DNA from: Bacteroidota bacterium
GTDB lineage: Bacteria > Bacteroidota > Bacteroidia > Flavobacteriales > Flavobacteriaceae
DNA: 29,728 nt
Direction of reading: 5' to 3'
Assembly: GCA_023434025.1 (NCBI GenBank)
Contig: JAEYTL010000016.1
Coordinates: forward strand, 1 to 29,728
Part shown: positions 8,322 through 16,300 of the stretch, piece by piece
Layout of the letters: the number at the start of each line of letters is the position of its first letter
How positions within the stretch are numbered: the stretch's first letter is position 1
Program-made: the position numbers and the translations under genes
Notes under the pieces: model-generated
The model's database searches: none
What the model saw: the letters and a program-made list of their open reading frames with translations, nothing else
Told to the model about the DNA's origin: nothing

Positions 8322-9724
8322 TTGCCTGTTTCGGTATTATATTGTTGAAAAGCGTCTAAAAAAGCTTCGGTTAACAATTGCCCTTGTTTTTCGTAACCTG
8401 CCTTGGTATAATGCACCCTGTCTCCTCCTATCAGGCCTTCTTTGACATTTTGGTTAATGCCGAAAAGTCCGCCGAAATTGGTAAACATATCCCATACGGC
8501 ATACTGTTTCAATTCTGCCTGGGCCAAAATTTCTTTGGTATAATCGGCTACAAAGGTATTGGGAAATTTTCGTTTAAACTGTGACGGCGGTGGTGTTGTG
8601 AGCAAAAATACGGTTGACGGATTCTGAGCTAAAATAGCTTCCATCATTGCATTCAATTGCATAAAATAATCGGCTGTGACCAGTTTATCAAAACTTTCGT
8701 TGGTTCCCAGAGAAATAATCACCAGATCCGGGTTCAGTGCTTTCAACTGTTCAAAAAACAGCGGAAACCTGTTATAATCCGAGCATTTTGCTCCGTTTAC
8801 ACCGATGGTATGGTAAATAATCCCGGGATCATTATTTTCTAAAACCAACCCGTTCAAAGCAAAATCGGTTTGCTCTAAAGCCGGAATCAGGTAAATTTTA
8901 TGCAAAAGTGAATCGGATTCAAATAAGTGAAATCCATCTTCTCGCTTTGTTTCCAACGGAATAAATTCGGAACGCTCCACCACTTTCTTCTCTTTTTGAT
9001 CGGACGGAATTTTTAATGTTTTTCCTGCCCTGATGTTGTTATTCTTTAATCCGTTGGCCGATTTAATCGAACTGATCGACACGTTATATTGATCAGCGAT
9101 GACCGACAGACTCTCGCCACTCTTTATTTTATGGATGATGTTTTTAGGAACATCCGACTCCAGTTTAATAATCTTTGACGTCAGGGCTACGTCAAACATG
9201 TTCCGGTTGCCGGGGGTAATAATTTTAAGTTTTGTAAAACCGCTTTCTTTGGTTTTCACATTCATTTCAACGGCAAAATCTTTGCTCTTGGTAAACAAAG
9301 CAAAACCGCTTAGTCCCACCGGATTTCCGTTATCGGGATAAATATTCCGCTGGCTTTCCCAGGTTTGATTAGAAGAAAACCGGACATCTCCCGTGCCGTT
9401 GGTTTTGGCCAGGCTATGCGGAAAAACAAATCCACGACCGCCGTCGCCAAAATTTTGCTGTAGGTTTTGGCGGAATTTACCCGAAAAAAAATCGGCCTGA
9501 ATGTGCGAATCACCAATGTGAACCACGCTTATTTTTCCTTTTTTTTCTGCCCGGATCTGTCTGATCTTTTCAAAAACAGGATGCAGTGCCTGCCTGTTTG
9601 CAATTTCATTCACGGCCACAACCACCTGTGTGGTATCTACCGCCACATACAACGAATCTGTCTGAGCGAATACACTCAGGCTTATCATTAAAATAACAAA
9701 AAAAGAAACTGATTTACTGAACAT
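8318..9724 (-). CDS. Exported SGNH/GDSL hydrolase with an inserted LysM domain
   Basis: The 468-residue product has a signal peptide (1-20, SVFAQ). SGNH blocks are visible: GDSH at 71-74 with nucleophile Ser73, GVNG (308-311), SLGTNE (338-343), and D435-R-V-H438 as the likely Asp/His of the triad. Between block I and block II lies a LysM module (about 197-240: IHKIKSGESLSVIADQY, then NGLKNNNIRAGKTLKIP). LysM binds N-acetylglucosamine-containing glycans, mainly peptidoglycan. With the MBOAT and a second SGNH protein in the same operon, the likely role is as periplasmic acetyltransferase or esterase acting on the sugar backbone. It overlaps the upstream gene by 11 bases and the MBOAT gene by 4. 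Confidence 0.88.
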   Translation of the reverse strand: MFSKSVSFFVILMISLSVFAQTDSLYVAVDTTQVVVAVNEIANRQALHPVFEKIRQIRAEKKGKISVVHIGDSHIQADFFSGKFRQNLQQNFGDGGRGFVFPHSLAKTNGTGDVRFSSNQTWESQRNIYPDNGNPVGLSGFALFTKSKDFAVEMNVKTKESGFTKLKIITPGNRNMFDVALTSKIIKLESDVPKNIIHKIKSGESLSVIADQYNVSISSIKSANGLKNNNIRAGKTLKIPSDQKEKKVVERSEFIPLETKREDGFHLFESDSLLHKIYLIPALEQTDFALNGLVLENNDPGIIYHTIGVNGAKCSDYNRFPLFFEQLKALNPDLVIISLGTNESFDKLVTADYFMQLNAMMEAILAQNPSTVFLLTTPPPSQFKRKFPNTFVADYTKEILAQAELKQYAVWDMFTNFGGLFGINQNVKEGLIGGDRVHYTKAGYEKQGQLLTEAFLDAFQQYNTETGK

Positions 9725-11186
9725 TAGCCGTTGTCGTTTTAGATGAAACGGAATCTACTGCCGCTTTAGGAGGGTTTATTTTCCTGTTTTTACGCATTTC
9801 TTTATATTGTGTGTAACCGGACTGAATTTGCTGATACAACATTCCTGCCACTTTTTGAGCACCCCGGTAACTAAAATGCGTATAATCTTTGGCTGCCATG
9901 GCCGGCACTTCCTGTTCCACCCATTTGGTTATGGAACCTTCTCCGCCCATTGCCTCATACAGATTGAAGTAGCCAGACTTTGACTGCACGGCATACTTGC
10001 GTTGGGCCAGGGTTAACGGCACTACGGCAGAATCGGTCTTCATTTCCAGGTCATACTTGGTGGCTTTGTCTGCAGTAGAAATAACCAACACTGTTACACC
10101 CGGGAAACATTCTTTTAAATGATTGACCACCCGGGTCATGCTTCGTTCATACCAATCATAATTATAAGAACCGTAATTCAACACATTGGTTCCGTAATGC
10201 AAAATGATCAAATCATAGTCAAACCGCTCCTGAAACTGGTTCATCAGCTTTACATTAAAGGTAGAGATCGGCAAACCGGAATTTCCCCGGTTGGAAAAAT
10301 TATCTACATGCACGCCTTTTCCGTCATCAAAATTAAACCCGTAAACCGGAATGGAATCCGCCAGATGAAAAGATGCTTTAAAACTTTTCAGATTATTATT
10401 GGTAATGGTCAAAGTATTCAGCAGCTTATCGGGACTTAATTTTTTGACCATCGTATCTTTTCCTGTTTTAACAATAAGCTCTCCGTTTTTATTGTCCGAA
10501 TAGCCGTAGAATAAGGTGGGGCTATTCAATTGGTCGGTATGCATTCTGTTTCCGGCTTTATAATTTACCCAGGGGTCAGAAACGGTATCGTTGGCAAAAA
10601 AGACGTGTCCGTTTACCCCAAAAGGTTTAAGCGGCTTTTTAACGTTCAGGTACGATTGTGTTTTCCAGTTTCCGGAATATTGATGTGAAACAGAGCTTCT
10701 TGATCCGGCCGATTCGGAAGTTATGGAAACAAAGCCAACCCCTTTTCCGCCAAATTGCGATTGCAGTGAATTTCTGAAATCCTGCACAATCATATCGCCA
10801 TCGGTCATCGAATCGCCAAAATAGGCAATCCTGACATCGCCTTTTTGCTCTGTTTCCAGTAAATATAATTTTTCAAAAAACGGGATCAGAAACTGAAATC
10901 CCTTATATTGTTCATACGCTTCAGGTGGAAAAGTAATACCGTCAATTTGTTCAAAAACAATCTTTTTCCGTCGAAACGTATCCACCGTTTTTTCTGCCTT
11001 ACGCTCTGTTTTTTCGTCTAAAGCAACGGCTTCCAGCAAAACGCTGTCGATTACCACATTTTTTGCGGTTGCTTTCGCTTCGGAAAAAATGCGTTTAGGG
11101 AGTACTTCTTTCAAAAAAAGAAAGCACAACACAGAGATAAAAACCACGGCCAGGGTTTGAAAAAAATAAGAAATTCTCTTGCTCAC
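9714..11186 (-). CDS. Membrane-anchored SGNH hydrolase, first gene of the O-acetylation operon
   Basis: From the GTG at 11186 the product is 490 residues. It has a short basic N-terminus (MSKRISY), one membrane segment (about 8-26) and a large periplasmic domain. SGNH motifs are GDSMTDGD (124-131, nucleophile Ser126), HYGTN (330-334) and D434-Y-T-H437. It resembles the SGNH partners of MBOAT enzymes, such as PatB- or AlgX/AlgJ-like proteins, at the level of motif and context. The open frame extends to a TTG at 11225, but a perfect -7 element (TACATTTG) lies between the two starts, so the longer form would begin upstream of its own promoter. The SGNH-LysM gene follows with an 11-base overlap. 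Confidence 0.85.
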   Translation of the reverse strand: MSKRISYFFQTLAVVFISVLCFLFLKEVLPKRIFSEAKATAKNVVIDSVLLEAVALDEKTERKAEKTVDTFRRKKIVFEQIDGITFPPEAYEQYKGFQFLIPFFEKLYLLETEQKGDVRIAYFGDSMTDGDMIVQDFRNSLQSQFGGKGVGFVSITSESAGSRSSVSHQYSGNWKTQSYLNVKKPLKPFGVNGHVFFANDTVSDPWVNYKAGNRMHTDQLNSPTLFYGYSDNKNGELIVKTGKDTMVKKLSPDKLLNTLTITNNNLKSFKASFHLADSIPVYGFNFDDGKGVHVDNFSNRGNSGLPISTFNVKLMNQFQERFDYDLIILHYGTNVLNYGSYNYDWYERSMTRVVNHLKECFPGVTVLVISTADKATKYDLEMKTDSAVVPLTLAQRKYAVQSKSGYFNLYEAMGGEGSITKWVEQEVPAMAAKDYTHFSYRGAQKVAGMLYQQIQSGYTQYKEMRKNRKINPPKAAVDSVSSKTTTANVQ

Positions 11187-11206
11187 AACTACCTTGAAAT
11201 AGAGTG

Positions 11207-11237
11207 CAAATGTATTAAATTCCAAACTAAAACAAAC
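11207..11237 (-). promoter_or_regulatory. Promoter of the SGNH-SGNH-MBOAT operon
   Basis: On the minus strand TACATTTG (11207-11214) is an exact match to TAnnTTTG. A TTG element lies about 18 bases upstream (near 11233-11235). The GTG at 11186 starts 20 bases after the -7 element, giving a short leader. Confidence 0.6.
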
Positions 11238-11238
11238 A

Positions 11239-11269
11239 AAAAAGACAGCCTATATTTGACTGTCTTTTT
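11239..11269 (-). terminator. Rho-independent terminator of argS
   Basis: AAAAAGACAG (11239-11248) pairs with CTGTCTTTTT (11260-11269) around an 11-base loop. It lies 20 bases after the argS stop and ends in a T-run on the minus strand. The operon promoter starts immediately downstream, so it also insulates the two units. Confidence 0.8.
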
Positions 11270-11288
11270 ATCTGTTTTTTTATGGATT

Positions 11289-13067
11289 CTACATGCGTTC
11301 CGGAACTTCGATGCCCAACAAAGAAAAGGCTGATTTTATGGTTTCGGCTACTTTTTCAGACAATTGAACCCTGAACTTTTTCAGGTTTTCATCAACTTCA
11401 GGCAAAATCGGCACAGCCTGGTAGAACGAATTATACTCTTTTACGAGCTCATACGTGTAATTGGCAACCAGTGCAGGGCTATACGACTGGGCTGCCTGTT
11501 GAATAAGTTCCGGATAGGCTTCCAGTAATTTTATCAGTTCTTTTTCTTTTGGATGCAGCGTTATTCCGGTCGCTTCAGTTGAAAAATCAAAATCGGCTTT
11601 TCGAAGGATCGACTGGATACGGGCATAGGTATATTGAATGAACGGCCCGGTATTTCCGGCAAAATCAACCGATTCTTCCGGGTTAAACAGCATTGATTTT
11701 TTCGGATCTACTTTCAGCATAAAATACTTTAACGCACCCAAGCCGATAATTTTGTATAATCGTTGCTTTTCTTCGTCGGAATAACCGTCTAATTTTCCTA
11801 ATTCCTGCGAAATCTTGGCCGCAGTTTTGGTCATTTCTGCCATCAGGTCATCGGCATCCACTACCGTTCCTTCCCGTGACTTCATTTTTCCGGAAGGCAA
11901 TTCCACCATGCCATACGACAAATGATATAAATTTTCCGTCCACTCAAAACCTAATTTTTTCAGGATAAGGAACAATACCTTAAAGTGATAGTCCTGCTCG
12001 TTTCCTACGGTATAAACCATTCCGCCCACATCCGGAAAATCCTTGACCCGCTGAATGGCCGTTCCGATGTCCTGCGTCATATAAACCGCCGTTCCGTCTG
12101 AACGAAGCACGATTTTCCGGTCTAATCCCTCGTCGGTTAAATCGATCCAAACCGAACCGTCCGGGTCTTTTTCAAAAATTCCTTTTTCCAAACCAAACTG
12201 CACAACTTCTTTTCCCAACAAATAGGTGTTTGATTCGTAATAATAACTGTCAAAATCGACTCCTAAGTTTTTATACGTTTCATTAAAACCGTCATACACC
12301 CATTGATTCATGGTTTTCCAAAGCTCGATGACTTCGGGTTTACCGGCTTCCCAGTCGAGGAGCATTTGTTGGGCTTGCAGCATAACGGGAGCATTTTTTT
12401 TCGCTTCTTCTTCCGTTTGGCCTTTGCTGATCAATTCGTTGATTTCGGATTTATACTGTTTATCAAAAGCCACATAATAATTCCCAACCAACTTATCGCC
12501 TTTTAACCCGGCAGATTGCGGCGTTTGTCCGTTCCCGAACTTTTGCCAGGCCAGCATCGATTTACAAATATGAATTCCCCGGTCGTTGATGATCTGGGTT
12601 TTATACACTTTTTTACCGGAGGCTCTGATAATTTCAGCCACCGAAAAACCTAATAAATTATTCCGGATATGCCCTAAATGCAACGGCTTATTTGTGTTTG
12701 GTGAAGAATATTCAACCATCACCGCTTTTTCCGCATTGTCCGGCGAGACAAAGCCGAATGCAGCATCATTTTTTACAGACGAAAAGAAATGGAGGTAGTA
12801 GGCATCTGAAATCACAATGTTTAAAAAACCGGAAACCACATTGAACTTTTCTACCTCAGCAACGTTCTCAACCAGATAAGCCCCTATTTTATTGCCTATT
12901 TCTGCCGGATTTCCTTTTATCAGTTTCAACAAAGGAAAAATAACCACCGTGATGTCCCCTTCAAAATCCCTGCGGGTTGCCTGAAATTCTATTTTTTCAA
13001 CAGTGATTTCAAACAAATTTAAAACAGCCTCTTTAATAGGCCCGCTAAGGATTTTTGCAACATTCAT
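11289..13067 (-). CDS. argS: Arginyl-tRNA synthetase
   Basis: The 592-residue class I aminoacyl-tRNA synthetase attaches arginine to tRNA-Arg in the cytosol. Visible motifs are the N-terminal additional domain (about 1-110), the HIGH-type signature HLGH at 130-133 within SSPNTNKPLHLGHIRNN, NDRGIHICKS (161-170), the KMSKS counterpart KMKSR at 394-398, and a C-terminal DALR-type anticodon-binding helical domain (about 470-592, ending in LLGIEVPERM). Length and motif order are normal for ArgS. It is a single gene with its own promoter and terminator. The start at 13067 fits: the ATG lies 22 bases after an exact TAnnTTTG element. Confidence 0.97.
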   Translation of the reverse strand: MNVAKILSGPIKEAVLNLFEITVEKIEFQATRRDFEGDITVVIFPLLKLIKGNPAEIGNKIGAYLVENVAEVEKFNVVSGFLNIVISDAYYLHFFSSVKNDAAFGFVSPDNAEKAVMVEYSSPNTNKPLHLGHIRNNLLGFSVAEIIRASGKKVYKTQIINDRGIHICKSMLAWQKFGNGQTPQSAGLKGDKLVGNYYVAFDKQYKSEINELISKGQTEEEAKKNAPVMLQAQQMLLDWEAGKPEVIELWKTMNQWVYDGFNETYKNLGVDFDSYYYESNTYLLGKEVVQFGLEKGIFEKDPDGSVWIDLTDEGLDRKIVLRSDGTAVYMTQDIGTAIQRVKDFPDVGGMVYTVGNEQDYHFKVLFLILKKLGFEWTENLYHLSYGMVELPSGKMKSREGTVVDADDLMAEMTKTAAKISQELGKLDGYSDEEKQRLYKIIGLGALKYFMLKVDPKKSMLFNPEESVDFAGNTGPFIQYTYARIQSILRKADFDFSTEATGITLHPKEKELIKLLEAYPELIQQAAQSYSPALVANYTYELVKEYNSFYQAVPILPEVDENLKKFRVQLSEKVAETIKSAFSLLGIEVPERM

Positions 13068-13088
13068 GATTATCTGTTTTTAAGGGTG

Positions 13089-13118
13089 CAAAGATATGGA
13101 AAAGTAAAAAAAAGACAA
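13089..13118 (-). promoter_or_regulatory. argS promoter
   Basis: On the minus strand TTG (13116-13118) is followed after 19 bases by TATCTTTG (13089-13096), an exact Bacteroidota -33/-7 pair. The argS ATG begins 21 bases further on. Confidence 0.75.
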
Positions 13119-13240
13119 CCTAAAAGCATTCCAAACTTCAGAAATAATGCATTTGGCTAACAATTTGATTTTAAATCAAATTCCATATTCGTCATAATAA
13201 ATTAAAATTGTAAGAAATAACACTTTAATTTTACTAATTA

Positions 13241-13275
13241 TTGCATTTCATCGATTTTATTTGCATTTAATCGAT
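13241..13275 (+). repeat. Tandem 15-base repeat with ATCGAT, possible operator
   Basis: TTGCATTT-C/A-ATCGAT occurs at 13241-13255 and 13261-13275, one mismatch apart and exactly 20 bases in register. Each copy ends in the palindrome ATCGAT. The second copy covers the likely -33 element of the T9SS protein gene. Confidence 0.55.
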
Positions 13276-13292
13276 AAATATAATTTAATTTG
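13261..13292 (+). promoter_or_regulatory. Candidate promoter of the T9SS surface protein gene
   Basis: TTG at 13261-13263 is followed after 21 bases by TTAATTTG (13285-13292), seven of eight matches to TAnnTTTG. The preferred ATG is at 13338, leaving a leader of about 40 bases. Confidence 0.5.
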
Positions 13293-13337
13293 CAGGGTCA
13301 AAATTCAATTAATTCTTGTTCACCCAAATTTAAAAAC

Positions 13338-16300
13338 ATGAAAACGAAATTACTCTATTTACTGCTGTTAATTCCATTGCTCGGAATTTCGCAAGCAATT
13401 ACAGTAAACACCACAACTTACACCGTTCCTGAATTAGTTAACAATGTTCTGGTTAATTCTCCTTGTTTATCAGTGAACAGCATCAATTGGCGAACCGGTA
13501 CTAACTTTGGGTCAAGCAACGGTATAGGTTACTTTGAAAACACAAATCCGAACTTTCCGATGCAGCGGGGAGTTATCCTGAGTACCGGAAACGTGCTGAA
13601 TGCCATTGGTCCCAACACCAACCAACAGGATAATGGTTCAGAAGCATGGCTTGGAGATAATGATCTGGAGAATATTCTGGCAGAAGCCGGAATTTCGATG
13701 ACATCCATCAATGCTACCGTATTGGAATTTGAATTCACCGCCCTGTCGCCCTATTTTGATTTCGATTTTTTGTTTGCCTCAGAAGAGTATGGGAATTACC
13801 AATGTTTGTTTTCTGATGCATTTGCCTTTTTGCTAACGGATATGACAACCGGTGTAACAAGAAATCTGGCTGTAGTTCCCGGTACAAACACCCCCATTTC
13901 GGTGGTTACCATCAGGGATTTTTTATACAATTCTGCCTGTCCGTCAGAAAACCCTACCTATTTCGGATCGTTTAACGGGGGAGCCAATGCCAATGCATCG
14001 GCAACAAACTTTAACGGGCAAACGGTAGTGATGAATGCATCGGCCACCTTAATTGCCAACAGACAATATAAAATCAAGCTTGTTATTGCAGATCGTATTG
14101 CTCCACAGGCTGACTCAGCTATTTTCTTATCCGCCAACAGTTTCAATATCGGTCAGAACGTATTGGGCAATGACCTGACGATTGCGGCCAATACCGCTCT
14201 GTGCAGCGGAGAAACCCATGTTTTAGACAGTGGTTTGGACCCTTCTACCTATTCATTTGTATGGAAGAGAAACAATGGAATCTTACCGGGAGAAAACGGA
14301 AGCACCTTAACCATAACCCAACCGGGAACCTATGAATTAATTTATACCAATATTACATATCCTTGTCAGGTTATCAGCGACCAGATAATTGTACAATACA
14401 ACCAGCAATTAACTATTCCGGACCCAACCAATCTGATGCGTTGTGAGAACGGAACCGGAAGCTATCAATACAACTTAGGGGTAAACACTCCTGTAGTAAC
14501 CCAGGGAGTTCCCGGAAACACAACCGTTACTTACCACAATTCGCTAACGGAAGCCCAAAATAACGGCATACCTCTACCGCTTAACTACACCAGTAGCGGG
14601 AACGAGACAATTTATGTGAGGGTACAAAAAAACAATACCTCCTGTTTTGCCATCAAATCGTTTAACCTGTTGGTAACCCCTCCCCCAATTGCTCATCAGC
14701 CTGCCGATTTATTAGGATGTGCCATCATCGGAATACCCAACCGCAGCCGGTTCAGATTATCATTACAGGATGAACAGATTTTAAATGGTCAGTCTACCGA
14801 TTTATACCAGGTAACCTATCACTCCTCAATGGAAAATGCCTCCACGGGTTCTACTCCTCTCAGCACTAACATATATAACTCTGTTGACAGAGTAGTCTAT
14901 GCAAGGGTACAAAGCTTAACAGATGTCAATTGTTTCAGCATTGTTTCATTCAACATTATTGTGACACCGCTTCCGCTGGTTGATGAAAAAGAAGACGTTA
15001 TCGTATGTGACTATTACATTTTACCTGAATTATTACACGGCAGTTACTTTACCGGATCTAACGGGACAGGTGTACAAAAGTTCCCCGGCGACATCATTGA
15101 GGAGACCCAGAGAATTTATATCTACAATGTAGGGGTAAACACTCCGTTTTGTCCGAATGAAACCAGCTTCCTGGTTACCATCATCAAGCCGGAGGATATC
15201 AATACTTCTACGAATCAGTTTTGTAACTTCTTTAGTGTTCCGAACTCAGAATTTGGAGCGTATTTCACCGGACCCGGCGGAACCGGTTCAGAATTAGCCG
15301 GTGGTACACAAATAACTTCATCACAAACAATCTATTTTTATTTTGTTTCACCTGAACCTCCTTATTGTGTATTGGATTTACCGCTAAGCCTAACCATACT
15401 TCCGACACCGGCTGTTGACAGTTTAGATAATGTTTTTGACTGTACCTCCTACACATTGCCGAATATTTCGAATGGTCAGTATTTTGACGGCCCTAACGGT
15501 ACCGGTGAACAATTAGCTGCCGGAACTGTGATAACGGAAAATAAAACCATCTATATTTATGCAGCCAATGATTTTTGTGAAAACCAGTCCAGTTTCTCCA
15601 TCTTTATCGGCTTAGAGGCACCAACTTCATCAACACAGTGTGTAAGCTATACATTACCAGCATTGCCTGTCGGAGGGTATTTTACAGAGCCTAACGGAGG
15701 CGGTCAGCAAATTCAGGCCGGAACAGTGATTAACAGCACACAAACAATTTATGTGTATGCACCGAGTCAATCAGCTCCTAATTGTACCGACAATTTAAGC
15801 TTTACAATAACAATTACCTTACCAAGCATAGAAACTCCTCAGGTAACATCTGGTTGCGGATCGTATATTTTACCTTCAATCCCAGTCGGAAACTACTTTA
15901 CCGGACCTAACGGAACGGGAACGCAGCTTGCTCCGGGTACTGAAATTACAGCATCGCAAAGAATATATATTTACCTCAACAACGGCCAGGGATGTCAGAA
16001 CTCTGTCAGCTTTAATGCAACGGTATTGTCACCACCTCAAATTGAATCAAGATCAGACATTGACGGATGTAACAATTATGTGCTGACCAACCTGACCCTG
16101 GGTCACTATTACACAGGCCCCAACGGAACCGGAACGATGCTACAGGGCGGTGATGTTATCACCTCTTCGCAACTGATTTATATTTATGCAGAACAAAACG
16201 GTTGCTCCGCTCAGACGAGCTTCCAGATAAACGTTTTTGAAATCCAGGCTGACTCATCAGCAGATATTCAGGTTTGTGACAGTTATGTTTTACCGGCATT

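Noticed and set aside
13290..13337. TTG start extending the T9SS protein by 16 residues
   Set aside because: The extension overlaps the -7 element and does not look like a signal peptide, whereas the ATG at 13338 begins a classic one.
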